Source of the DNA: Gracilaria gracilis
Lineage: Eukaryota > Rhodophyta > Florideophyceae > Gracilariales > Gracilariaceae
Assembly (NCBI GenBank): GCA_030374805.1
Contig: JARGSG010000112.1
Coordinates: forward strand, 62,001 to 126,000
DNA: 64,000 nucleotides
Reading direction: 5' to 3'
Shown: positions 54,290-64,000 of the stretch, piece by piece
How the letters are laid out: the number at the start of each line of letters is the position of its first letter
Position numbering within the stretch: the stretch's first letter is position 1
The notes under the pieces: generated by a model
Databases searched by the model: none
What the model saw: only the letters and a program-made list of their open reading frames with translations
What the model was told of the DNA's origin: nothing
Made by a program: the position numbers and the translations under genes

Positions 54290-57200
54290 TCACTTCACGC
54301 AGTATCGTTCAATCTCGTTTGCCAACTCAACCTCTTGCTCAAAACCATCTACCCCGTCTCGCATCCCCTTCCACAGCCTCACCAAAAGCCAGTGGTCTAT
54401 CTCTAACTGCTTTCCCTGTTCGGCGGCGCGTCTCAACATCATCCTCGACGTCTCCATATCAGCTCCGATCTCACTCACGCTGCCTCTGGCGTACAGCACG
54501 GACAGAACCACCATGCCGTTCACGTCATTTCTGACCTCAACAGCGCTACGCAGCCTCTCCATTGCTTTTGCCTTGTCTAAACTCGCACAATCATCCAAAA
54601 CGTCCAGCAACGTTTAAAGCTATCCATCCATGGCCCAGACTGGAGCGTATATTCGTAGAACACTCTCGTACAAAGCTATAGAGCGCGGTATATCTCCTGG
54701 CACACCTTCCGCTCTACTTCGTGAAAGTTCTGCGAGCCTGCGCATGGCACCCTTGTTACCTTCTTCTTCGATTGCGCGTTGGAACAGCTCCTTAGCTCTT
54801 CTTGCATTCTTTAGAGCGCCGTCAGCACCCTCTTCCAATAAACAACCAAGGTTGTACATCGCATCAGTGTTGTTTCCTTCTTCGATTGAGCGTTCGTACA
54901 GTTTCTTCGCTCGTCGTGCATTATTTGGCACGCCGTCTGCTCCCTGTTGCAACAAGTAACCAAGATTGCTCACTGCATAGATGTGACTCCCTTCTTCAAT
55001 TGCGCGTTCGTACAGCTTTTTAACTCGTCCTGCATTGACTTGCACGCCGTCTGCACCCTTTTCCAACAAGAAAACAAGATTATACATCGCATCGGTGTTA
55101 TTCCTTTCTTCGATTGCGAGTTCGAACAGCTCCTTCGCTCGTCTTGCATTCTTTGACACGCCGTCAGCACCCTCCTTCAATAAACGACCAAGAGCCCAAG
55201 ATTACTCATAGCAGCAGTGTCATTCTCTTCTTTAATTGCGCGTTCGTAACGCTCCCTAGCTCGTCTTGCATTTTTTGGCTCGCCCTCTGCAGCCCTCTAC
55301 CAATAAACGACCAAGACTGCACATTGCATGGATATCATCTCCTTCTTCGATTGCGAGTTCGTACAGCTCCTTAGCTCGTACTGCATTCTTTGGCACGCCA
55401 TCTGCCCCGTCTTGGAATAAACGACCAAGATTGGTCATTGCGCCAGTGTCATTCCCTTCTTCCATTGGGCGTTTGAACAGCTTCATAGCTCTTGTTCCAT
55501 CCTTAGGTATTCCTTTTGCCCCATCCTGGAGCACCAAACCCAAGTCCATCAGAGCGTCGGCATAAATACCTATTACTACCCCATCATTCGCTCTTCTATA
55601 CCTCAACCTCGCTCTTTCGATTTCGGGATTCTTTAACACATCCTTTCTCTTTGTTCCCAACCACTTCAATACTCCCATCTCTCTGCCTCTTCTCTTCCTT
55701 TCTAAATCTCCAGAATCCTCTATAGGCCTTATAAAAAGCTCAATGACGTTCGCACCCATTCGCGTTCTCTTCTTCTTGCTTTCTCGGAATTCTTCCTTCA
55801 ACGACCCAAGCACTGCATTCCGTGTCGCAAGTAACAATGGCAAACCTGTCCTCTTTTCGTCCCACTGTTCATCAAAATCATTCGTTGCATCATTCTCATC
55901 ACCTTCTTTTCATGATTACACGCGTCCACGGCAAAACATGTCAATAGAGCTTGCAGCAATTGTTCCTCATGTCCTTCATTACTTTCTACCATTTACACTA
56001 CTCTCAAACATTCCGGAAGTGTCACCTCCCCTATTTCTCTTTCCCTTCCCGCTCTAACTTTCACTCCATGCCCCGAGCCCCGCAGCATTGCTCCAACAAG
56101 ACTACAAAGTAAGCTCAACCCTTCCGAAACTCGTCTTTTCTCTCCTGCTGACGTGCATAATATTCTTATACACCGTCCAAATCCCTCAACGTCTTCATCG
56201 TTCAGTGCAGCAGCTCGATACCGAACCAACTCTTCAAAAATTCCAACATCCACTTCTTCTGCCCTTCTCCTTCCCCTCTTCCCTCCTTTTTCCTCCTCCA
56301 TCTTCTTTTCACTCTTCTCACTTTCTTCATTTCTTCCATCCACTACTTAATACTCTAGTCCTGCCCTCACGGTATCACAATAATGTTTCATCATCCAATC
56401 ATCCACTTCATCATATCCCACATTCTTCATCCGCTGCGGTCCTTGATGTGCTATTCTCGAAATGACATTTCTTTGGTGGTCCACAAAATTCCCGATCTTC
56501 ATGCCATTCCAAATCGGTTGTTCTAACAACTTCTTGTTTTCCAGTTTAAATTGACAAAACTCCGTCCAGAATGGCCCCCATTCACTCCAACTTCTTACCT
56601 TCTTTTTGCCCATGTTTCTACCTCCCTCATAATCCCTTCCCCTTGCCCTCTCCTTATCTCCCACCGCTCCACTCCTACTCCACTCATCCCAACCTCAGTC
56701 TTCCACTCTGTCATCCCCTCCGAACGTCTCATAAACGCATCTCGCCACCATTCACACTTGAACTCCTTACCGTCTACATTCAGTAACTTCAATAATACTT
56801 AACCCCCACCACCCATCTCCCCTCCTATCCCCATTCTTTGTGGTCCACACATTGTCGATATCTCAATCCTCTTCCATTCATCACACCCTCTCACACACCT
56901 AACCCTATTTCCTTCCACATCTTTCTCTTCCCCCTCTCTTTCCTCTCTCCCATAACAACATCCACCCCCTCTACTACACCCAATACTGATGCAGCACCAC
57001 TCATTGCTCTCTTCAACAACTCTAACTTCCCCAACGTCCCACATCCTCCCACCTCAACTCTCACCGCATGGAATGATAGCACCATCAGCCTTATGGTCGA
57101 AATACTCATCTCCAAAAACTTTTCGTTCCCTTCTCCCCATCTTTCTTCTCCCTCAAGCAACTTCCTTTCCAACTCGTTCTGCAACTTCCATATTAACCGA

Positions 57201-58305
57201 CACTGAAACCCACGACCTCCTACACCTCTCTTCCTACCACCCTCTCTACAATCCCTCAAACCCAATTTCACCTCTTCGCTCAACTCCACATCAATCCTCA
57301 TATTTTTCATCTCTTCCCCACCTATCCCAACAAACATATCATTGTCGCACTTTCCCTCATTCCCTTCCGCCCATCGACCAATCACAGTTCGTACAATCTC
57401 CATTCGGTACCCCATGAACGTCACACATTCCTCCACATACCTACATCGACTCCCCTCTGCACTTTCAACTCTCGCTTCCAACCGTCGTTCTTCAACCTCC
57501 TTTTGAACCTCACGCATACCCAATGTTCGCATTCCTACCTTCTCTCACTCTTTCCTTCTTCTTCTGCTTCACCGATAATATTCCCACGGTCTCCACCTAA
57601 ACACATCTTCTCCCACTCCTCGTTCAATTCATTCACCAAGAATCTAAGTCCTTCTCGACACAAAAGACTCATCCACATATCCATTAGCTTCCCCACCTTG
57701 CGCACCATCCGGTTCCCTTCTCAAAGAACCGCTATCACATTCCCTATCATCGAAATGCTGCTCACCAGAACTCCCCACTCACTTCCACACCCATTCTCCA
57801 CACCCTTGCTCCACTCCCCAGCGTATCTTCCCCGCTTCATACCAAGTTGTGAGCACAACACCTTTACTGCTTCCCCACCTCTCCTCACATTCCCTATCTT
57901 CTCCCTGCTCGCAACATCACCTTCACCACTGCTCATGTGGTCGGGACCACACTTCAACCGGCTCTTACTCCTTTCTTCCACTTCTCTTTTGTTTCCACCC
58001 CAACTTCTACCTCTCCTCCCTTTCTCTTCCATCTCCAAACTCATACCTCCCAAGTATAGAATCATCGTTAGCCATTTCAGCATGTTCACATCAAACTTTC
58101 GCATCTCCTTCACATACGAAAATTTCACAGGTAATTCCGATATAAATTCTCCCAGACTCTCTTTGTACCCATCGTACCCATACATCCCCTTCTCTTCCTC
58201 CCCTTCCTTCCTCCACTCCACACCTTTTGCACCGAACGGAAGACATTCTCCCTTCTCCACCGCATTTTGCAGCAGCTCTTGTTTCACAACAAGCCTCTCC
58301 CTCAT
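54290..58305 (-). pseudogene. large Sel1-repeat protein gene, broken
   Basis: Minus strand, about 4 kb. ATG 58305 opens 194 codons (KVGKLMDMW.. after a TGA at 57721). Readable frames then follow at 57532-56891, 56664-55798 (TAA at 56347 and 55993 are in the same frame) and 55843-54290. The last part has about eight 36-residue Sel1/TPR-like repeats with the pattern GADGVxKNARRAKELYERAIEEGNxxAMxNLGxLLE, visible in DNA as a 108-bp tandem repeat. Two frameshifts occur at about 55190-55260, and stops at 54620-54610 precede the C-terminal helices. Sel1 proteins act as adaptors, for example in ERAD or signalling. The coding strand is very purine-rich (Lys/Glu/Arg/Gly). Introns could explain a few breaks, but not the isolated in-frame stops. 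Confidence 0.7.
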
Positions 58306-59326
58306 TTCGCTTCCCTCCTCCCACTTTCGTTACAGATGTATCTGAAATGGGGCGCAATCCAATCAGCGTTTAGAGAATCACCAACTGGTGTCTACACGAC
58401 AGTGGCCTTCGGTTGTGAGCCTCACCTGAGCCCAATTGGCACCTGGGCCAATGGAGCTGCATTGGTACGAAGGTGGCTTAATAAACCTTACCAGCTGCAG
58501 GATGTGATCGACGAAGTGTTGCATGCGGTGTGCAGCGTGTACGCCCTGTACCGCGGGTCCACCTTGTTCAAACTGTCCGTGCGCTCTTGCTCTCTTCGTT
58601 TGTTTCCAATAGTCAAAAGCTTCGTACAATGATAGATGAAATGGAGGTTCAGATGGAAAACGAAAGATCAAAGTCGAGGTATTGTTGTGAAGAAAAAAAG
58701 GAATACGCACCTTCTCAAGCCGACGTGTGGGCTCCTGGCAATTTTTGCAAAGTTTATTGCACTGATCTGAACGCTGCAATGGTAGTTGAGGTCGAGGACC
58801 TTGTTGAACGTATAAGTTGGAAATTGTGTACCCAACAAGTGTTAAACAAATGCACTGTTTGAGAACATTGCTCATTCAAAGCATTGGCTGCCATATAAGC
58901 AACGTTTGAAAGATGAGAGCTATTGTACTTTCTATCTGTCGGCTGCACGTAATAGATACGGGAAACGGTTAGGACTCCAAACATAGGAGGAAAGGTTTCA
59001 GTCCGCCAGAGCCAAATCAGAGACAGGCAAGCTGGAGGACACAGCGATTGTGTCACACACGTGTTTGTGCTTACGCGCACGCCCCACGCCACACGCGCAC
59101 GCCCCACGCCACACGCGCCACGCGCCACCCGCAATCGTTTCCAGCTGAAGCTACTGCCTGACACTGTCAGCAAGTGCTCGACATGCGCACAATGCTGCCA
59201 GTCGCCGTCGCTATTGCGTTTTTGCTCCATATTTCTGTCGCTGTAATCATGACATGACGTAATGCTGACACCGCAGTGAACGCATGTCTCTAATCTTCTG
59301 TGCAAGCTCATCTTGAGCTTGATGCG
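58306..59326. other. possible remnant exons, unassigned
   Basis: A plus-strand frame at 58327-58632 (TGVYTTVAFGCEPHLSPIGT, WANGAALVRRWLNKPYQLQD) and another at 58632-58862 look coding. A GT..AG pair (CGAG-GTATTG .. CTCAAG) could join parts of them. The minus strand is also open here, so strand and function stay unknown. Near 59075-59120 there is a 22-bp repeat, CGCACGCCCCACGCCACACG. Confidence 0.3.
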
Positions 59327-59529
59327 TAAGGCCCTTTCTACATATGGACATGGACAAAAATCTAAATTGTCCATTGTCCACGATTTTGGGGTCGCTCAAA
59401 AGCGACCCCACGGAAGAGAAAATGCAGAATCGTTGTATCAGATTTGTTTTTAAGTTTTCGCTTTGTAAATATATTTTCGGGTACAGTGCCAAAAACGCAT
59501 GTCCATGTCCATATGTAGAAAAGACCTTA
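59327..59529. mobile_element. MITE, about 200 bp, TA-flanked
   Basis: Bounded by TA on both sides. The left end AGGCCCTTTCTACATATGGA and the complement of the right end AGGTCTTTTCTACATATGGA agree at 18 of 20 positions; the match continues as CATGGACA. A perfect internal hairpin (GGGTCGCT, loop CAAA, AGCGACCC) lies at about 59389-59410. TA target and no coding capacity suggest a Tc1/mariner-type MITE. Confidence 0.85.
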
Positions 59530-59695
59530 GGAATGCCTGGGCAGTGGCACACAACGTTTTGGCGGTAAACGATTAACTGCCGAGCAAAAACTTGCATCCC
59601 TTATTACTGTCCGCGCTTTCTTACGCGTGCTTTGCTGCTCGTCAGTGTGCTTGCTAGCGAGCTACCTTCGGTACCAACGGTACCTTCACCTGATT

Positions 59696-60298
59696 ATGAC
59701 TCGCGCGAATGAATCCGAGACGCATTCATTCTGCTGTGGCGTCTGCGGCTCCAAGCTCACAAACAACGCTGCGTTGTTCACCAGCTGCTGTCATTTCCTC
59801 TGTTCCAACTGCATTTGCACGCGTCTCAGCCACCACCGATCTGGTGTCTGTGAGCAGTGCCAATCTCTATGGCAATGCGTTTCACTGCGTGATCAAGCGG
59901 CAGCAGTTGAACAACACACGGGCCAACTTGTTTTTGGAGATTAGGTTGCTTATCTGCGCGTTGTTCTCGATATGGCAAGCTTCAGAGCCAAGCACTGGCG
60001 CACAATGCAAACTTTTGTCAAAGAAAAAAGTGATCAAGTTTCAAAGCCCAAGAGGCAGGTCCAAGATCTACAGAATCGGAATTTGATACTGAGGCTGAAG
60101 CTTGATCAGTGTAGAGAAGAAAAACATGGTTCCCCACAGAGCACTGCCGAGATTCGTCAAGTCCTGGAGCAGCTTTTTTATCATGACGATGATAGCACGT
60201 TGCCTCTGTCGTTCAACCGCGTTCTGCGCTGCCAGACCAAACATCCACGTCGACAACCCCATTCCCGGAACAACCGAGTGCAAATCCAATATCCTTAG
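59696..60298 (+). pseudogene. Zip3/RNF212/HEI10-like RING protein, one in-frame TAG
   Basis: ATG 59696. A degenerate RING opens the protein: FCCGVCGSKLTNN, FTSCCHFLCSNCI, GVCEQCQ. A single TAG at 59942-59944 follows, after which the same frame carries on with a helical, coiled-coil-like part (MASFRAKHWRTMQTFVKEKS, QVQDLQNRNLILRLKLDQC) to TAG 60296-60298. N-terminal RING plus coiled coil in about 200 residues fits the Zip3/RNF212/HEI10 group of meiotic crossover SUMO or ubiquitin ligases. The C-terminus is basic, Arg/Asn-rich. The TAG may be a mutated Gln codon. The family call rests on layout and a few motifs. Confidence 0.62.
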
Positions 60299-60390
60299 GA
60301 ATACGCCACGCACCTTCGCTTTTTAAATCACGCCTGAAGCTGCAACGCGGAAGAAGGTGAAAAATTGCCACAGTATAGAAATTCAAGACG

Positions 60391-60600
60391 ATGGCGTTCG
60401 ACGGACTGCATAACGAGTACGAGCGCCATGAGCACCATCTGGAGGGCTGGGGTGGCGCACGCCGCGGCGCGGGTATGAATGGCGGTGCGCTTCAGAACGC
60501 TTTGCTGAACGCAGACGCGCATACGCAGAAGCGGTCTGAGAAGGATGCGCCCTGCATCATGGCGGAGCTCATCGGGCTTCCCTATGAACATCGAATCTGG
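60391..60600 (+). other. possible 5' exon cut by a fold-back element
   Basis: An ATG-started frame (AFDGLHNEYERHEHHLEGWG, KDAPCIMAELIGLPYEHR) runs straight into the fold-back repeat at 60594. If it was a gene, the repeat ended it. No family recognised. Confidence 0.35.
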
Positions 60601-60860
60601 CCAAAATATGGCCGAAATATGGCCGAAATGTGGCCGTTTAAGTCGAAATTTTGGGAGAATGTGTAACTAATGAAAATAAGAGTTTTTGTTAGCTTACACG
60701 TGTAACATTCGGCCATATTTGGGCCACATATCGGCCATATTTCGGCCATATGAAAAAAAATGAAACTTGTTTGTCTTCGCTGGTTAAACGTTCTTACAAA
60801 TTTTCGAGCTAAACGGCCACATTTCGGCCATATCTCGGCCATATTTTGGCCAGATTTGAT
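60594..60860. mobile_element. fold-back element with GGCCGAAATAT repeats
   Basis: The left arm (60594-60660) and right arm (60785-60860) are inverted copies: CTGGCCAAAATATGGCCG, AAATGTGGCCGTTTA. The centre has more GGCCATAT units. About 270 bp, no coding capacity. The stems are long and nearly perfect, so it is probably recent. Confidence 0.85.
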
Positions 60861-61628
60861 AGGGGCTTTTGGAGGTTATTAGTGCGCCGGTTTCGTTTTC
60901 GGAAGGGTCGTAGGAGACGAAGGCCAAGCGAAAGAACAGTGAGCACATCCACATTACGTTGGCGGCTTTCAGGAATAGCGCGTTGGCTTCGGGGTGTGAT
61001 GGGGCCGGAAAGAGGGAGAACGAAAGAAAGGGCTCACTTGTGGACGTGGCCAGATATAAAGGGGGTGACGGCGTGATTGGGACCAAAACGGTGCTCGAAT
61101 GTTCGCCGCACAGTGGACTGCGACTGGTGAAGAAACCCAGGCATGAAGCCGGCGATATGCAGTTCTTGAGAGAGGCGGTGAGGCTGGACGTGAAGGTGGC
61201 AGAGAAACGAAACCGTTTGGTCAAGGTGTAGATCACGGTAATGTGCCTGCTCAACATCGAGGAAATGAGATTGCCCAAATGGATGCTGCGCATGCAGAGG
61301 GGATGGTTACGGCTTCTCAATAACTACTTTGCTGGCGGACTACCATTCATTGATTCTGGAACTCGTTGATGCTCTGCTCAATGGCGCCAGGGTCAAGCCT
61401 CTGCAAGGACTCAAGCTTGTTTCGGGGGGTTTTTATTTTATGCCACATGGTGCGATCCATCAGTATGACCTTTTCCTCAGGTTAAAGGTGAAAGACGGTT
61501 GACAAAGAAGCCACCATTGTTTGTCCTGGGTAGAAGGTAAACTGTGCGCAGTTTCGTGCACGCGCCTCAGCAAACGGGTCATCATAGCGGGCGAAATCGA
61601 AAACAGAGACCAATTTAGAAAGAAAGTC

Positions 61629-61673
61629 TAGAGACGGTAGAGACGGCGCAGAGACGGCGCAGAGACGGCGCAA
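61629..61673. repeat. 11-bp tandem repeat (GAGACGGCGCA)
   Basis: About four units, the last three perfect. Confidence 0.85.
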
Positions 61674-61700
61674 GCAGCGGTAAAGCGGTGGCCTCGAGCT

Positions 61701-61775
61701 AAAGTGATGGCGTCGGGCGAAAGTGGTGGCGTCGGGCGAAAGTGGTGGCGTCGGGCGAAAGTGGTGGCGTCGGCA
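61701..61775. repeat. 19-bp tandem repeat, 4 units
   Basis: AAAGTGGTGGCGTCGGGCG begins at 61701 (one change), 61720, 61739 and 61758. A diverged unit may precede at 61682. Confidence 0.9.
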
Positions 61776-62199
61776 GCCACAACTGGTGTGCTGCCTTCGG
61801 ACATCGCGGCAAGCAGCCAACGGTAACGCTGTACACGCACATGAACATAGCTCAAGACTCGGCGGTGCAATTAACGCAGCGGGGGTGAAAGTGTTATTTC
61901 CGACAATGCAATACTGCTGGCGTCAGGCCAACGCGCGCTCCCAGCGGGAGCGCCAACGTGCCATGCGCCCCAAGCGAGTCCCAGAAGACGCCCCAGTGTC
62001 GGCGTTACCAAGTGTAGCCGAATGTACAAAGATAGACTGGTTTACCTCCACCTTCTCGCCTACGTCTGGTCGACCAACACATTCTCCCTCCGCTCACCCG
62101 GATCTGCAGCCGTTTATTCCCACTCTCATGCCGACTTTGACGCGTGCCGGTGATGGGATTTCTGCTTCTAAGTGTGGAGGTATGGGTCCCGAGCCTTCA

Positions 62200-63000
62200 G
62201 GTGTTCAGAAGGAAAGAGTTGTTGGCTGCTAAAATTACCATCCGCTGTTCCTTGGCTTCTCTTGTGGCTTGCATTCGTCCCAACGGTTCTGAAAACCCTA
62301 CGATTTCAAGCTTCTCACTGGAGAGTTGGAACCTGACTCAGGATCCGTATGGAAGCACGCTAATTGTGGAATTGGTTACATTGCCCAACATGCCTTCCAT
62401 CATATCGAAACCATCTTGAGAAGACACCTCACGAGTACATTCGTTGGCGCTGTTCCTATGGTGAGGATCGGGAGGCCATGCAGAAGGACACCATGCAGTC
62501 AGTGACGAGGAGTTGAAGCTCATGAAGGCTCCAATCCAATACGTCTTGGTTACTGAAGACAGAAAGAAGCGTCGTGAGAAGCCTGTCATCAATCGCCTTA
62601 CATCTCAGAGTTGAACCAGGAAGGGTACCCAGGCCGACTATGAGTACAAAGTGAAGTGAGTCGGAAAGCCCTCTACGTCCACTGCCTCGTTGGGTCTCAA
62701 AAAGCTTGAAAAGCTCGAATGGGGGAAGGCTATGAAAACCGTTGATAAGAAGGTTGTCTCACGAGCCTCAGCAAATACCACGTCTCTTATTCTAACGTAG
62801 AGCGATATCTCGAGAACTGCGGGATCGATCGTGAATTCGGAACTCACTGCCGATTAGGTGCTTTGTATGGTGGTACCAAAGTCAGAGTCGTCCTTGCTGC
62901 CGCCCTTTGGAACTATCCTCACATTATTAATCTCGATGAGCCTACTAACTATCTTGAACGCGATTCTCTTGTGGCTCTTTCATACAGCGCTTGTGGAAGC
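62200..63000 (+). pseudogene. TEF3: elongation factor 3 (EF3) pseudogene, second ABC cassette
   Basis: The order of EF3 is readable across three frames: KITIRCSLASLVACIRPNG (strand before Walker A), LLTGELEPDSGSVWKH, GYIAQHAFHHIE, YIRWRCSYGEDREAMQK, DEELKLMKAPI, YEYKVKWVGKPS (the EF3 chromodomain-like insert), YLENCGIDREFGTHCRLG, VRVVLAAALWNYPHIINLDE and PTNYLERDSLVALS. EF3 is the ribosome-bound ATPase of fungal translation. Walker A has become RPNGSENP and the ABC signature LSGGQ is LYGGT, so this copy could not bind or hydrolyse ATP normally. Frame changes near 62.31, 62.42 and 62.50 kb and stops add to the damage. Only the second cassette is present. Confidence 0.92.
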
Positions 63001-63217
63001 ATATGAACTCGCTGTTAAATCTTACGGCAGTACTAAAGCATCAAAGAGCAATCAAAACGAAAAAGGACGCACAGAAAACATCGCTCGAGGCACTCGTCAA
63101 CAATCTCGTAAGGAAGGGCCATCTTCGGGTATAATTATCTCCGCAGCAGAGCCTCCACAGAAACGAAAAGCTTCTAATGAACCCCCTACGGAACCTTCAG
63201 CACTACATGTCAGAGTA

Positions 63218-63565
63218 TCAAAGCGAATGAAGCGGGCTATTCATAACATATCCACGCGCCTTGGACAGCGTCTTCTCGTCCAGCGTGACGCGCTCGTACA
63301 GGACGGCGCTCGCGGAATTCGACTCTGCCTCGATCAGCCTTGCGCGCTGGCGGCTCACCGCGCCGTACACCCAGTTCCCATCGCTGTTCAGCAGCGCCAC
63401 CCCCGTGTCGTCCCGCACGCGCTTGAGTTCCTGCACGGAGGCCGCGCTGGCGCTTTTTGCCGTGTGCTCCGATTTGTTGTGCACAACTCTAACGCTTGTC
63501 ACAGCCCGGTCTCCAAACGCGCGAAATTGAAGCAGCGCTGCGTTTGAATGATGTATGTGCATCAT
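63218..63565 (-). CDS. hypothetical protein or exon
   Basis: Minus-strand frame with ATG at 63563-63565, 115 residues. It reads ELKRVRDDTGVALLNSDGNW, VYGAVSRQRARLIEAESNSA and TLDEKTLSKARGYVM, with a balanced coding-like composition. No family recognised. Its ATG is only 12 bp from the divergent ATG on the other strand, so at least one of the two starts is probably not real. Confidence 0.4.
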   Translation of the reverse strand: MMHIHHSNAALLQFRAFGDRAVTSVRVVHNKSEHTAKSASAASVQELKRVRDDTGVALLNSDGNWVYGAVSRQRARLIEAESNSASAVLYERVTLDEKTLSKARGYVMNSPLHSL

Positions 63566-63577
63566 ACATGGCTGCAA

Positions 63578-64000
63578 ATGCTGCAGCGCGTGCCAGCAGC
63601 GAAGCGAAGGCGGTTATGCTTCCCGCAACGGCAACGCAGAGCGAAAGCACGCGCTTATCGCTCGCCTGTCGCTACGCGTCGCTTGCTCTCCCCCACCGCT
63701 CCTCCTTATCTTCTAGCGAGCGCGCTATCTCTCGCCGTCAGGGACGGTCTCTTCGTCTGCACAACCATCTTGGACACGTTCCTCGTGACATTGGTACGCA
63801 AACATTTTTCACGTCTCCCGTGCCCCGTTGCCCGTGCACAGAACAATTCAATCACGTTTGGTCAGAGTCTCAATGCCGTCAACAATATGTTGCACGCTGC
63901 CTTTCCATCTGTCGCCTACATCCGTAAATTATTCCCCGAACAAGTACGTCGTACAAATCAACGAGCCTATTTGTTTCACACTGCACGCGCTCACCGCCAC
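63578..64000 (+). CDS. open frame running off the window end
   Basis: ATG 63578 opens 141 codons without a stop to the last base. The N-terminus is strongly basic with Ala/Leu/Ser (LQRVPAAKRRRLCFPQRQRR, then RRLLSPTAPPYLLASALSLA), as in mitochondrial presequences. A hydrophobic stretch (LFVCTTILDTFLVTLVRKHF) follows, then FGQSLNAVNNMLHAAFPSVA and IRKLFPEQVRRTNQRAYLF. No family recognised. It is the only candidate cellular gene here with a long uninterrupted frame near a window edge. Confidence 0.45.
   Translation, partial: MLQRVPAAKRRRLCFPQRQRRAKARAYRSPVATRRLLSPTAPPYLLASALSLAVRDGLFVCTTILDTFLVTLVRKHFSRLPCPVARAQNNSITFGQSLNAVNNMLHAAFPSVAYIRKLFPEQVRRTNQRAYLFHTARAHRH

Larger units (their letters stand above)
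60861..62199. other. no supported gene; minisatellites
   Basis: A plus-strand frame at 60959-61231 (LECSPHSGLRLVKKPRHEAG) and a frame past its TAG may be a remnant; it is opposite an equally open minus-strand frame. Minisatellites at 61629 and 61701 are listed separately. Confidence 0.35.

Noticed and set aside
57503-58345. Plus-strand 280-residue Ser/Pro/Phe-rich open frame.
   Set aside because: Antisense of the purine-rich Sel1-protein gene; no ATG context or domain.
8321-60298. Many in-frame TAG and TGA codons could mean a changed genetic code.
   Set aside because: All three stop codons occur inside frames, together with frameshifts, deletions and lost catalytic residues. The best-kept frames (Ty3 pol, piggyBac second frame) use TGG for Trp and end at TAG or TAA.

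Overview
The window looks like nuclear DNA of a eukaryote, most likely a fungus and possibly an early-diverging one. Four decayed copies of conserved eukaryotic genes point that way: a HIS7-type fused glutaminase/cyclase, an elongation factor 3 (EF3) gene, a RAD54-family helicase and a Zip3/RNF212-like RING gene. One short intron with a CTAAC branch site and an ACAG acceptor also fits. EF3 and fused HIS7 also occur in some algae and oomycetes, so the placement is inference. No complete, undamaged cellular gene is certain here. The window is a transposon-rich, gene-poor stretch in which old genes and nested mobile elements decay together.

Layout. 1-4098 holds the pol region of a Ty3/gypsy chromodomain retrotransposon. 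4.1-7.2 kb is non-coding but keeps the same CCGWACGG-rich composition and holds tandem and hairpin repeats. 8.3-9.7 kb is a HIS7 pseudogene. 10.3-12.9 kb is a fragment of a Ty3 LTR followed by a decayed MULE copy (Ulp1 protease and SWIM-type transposase). 13.47-18.71 kb is a Tc1-like element split by a complete piggyBac element at a TTAA site. 19.05-25.3 kb contains two related unknown genes, each behind a TATA box, around a RAD54-family pseudogene. 26.6-27.9 kb is an unknown 413-residue ORF. 29.23-36.23 kb is a whole 7-kb MULE with inverted-repeat ends and a perfect 9-bp target duplication; it encodes a C48 (Ulp1) protease, two FAR1-like domains, a MULE transposase and a SWIM finger. 36.4-37.8 kb is a kinase-fold (APH-like) pseudogene. 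38.8-42.1 kb holds two broken unknown genes. 42.4-46.1 kb (minus strand) and 46.7-50.9 kb (plus strand) are two more Ty3 copies. 54.3-58.3 kb is a broken Sel1-repeat gene. 59.3-63.0 kb has a MITE, the RING pseudogene, a fold-back element, minisatellites and the EF3 pseudogene. The last 0.8 kb has two short divergent open frames.

A recurring sign is an isolated in-frame stop inside an otherwise readable frame. Where the two MULE copies can be compared inside the window, three such stops replace Trp codons (TGG to TAG or TGA). The RAD54 remnant shows stops where the family has Trp and Gln. These are C:G to T:A changes, compatible with RIP or cytosine deamination, although other stops and several frameshifts are not.

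Starts given here are ATG codons unless stated. Several open frames begin upstream of any ATG, as expected for remnants or spliced genes.
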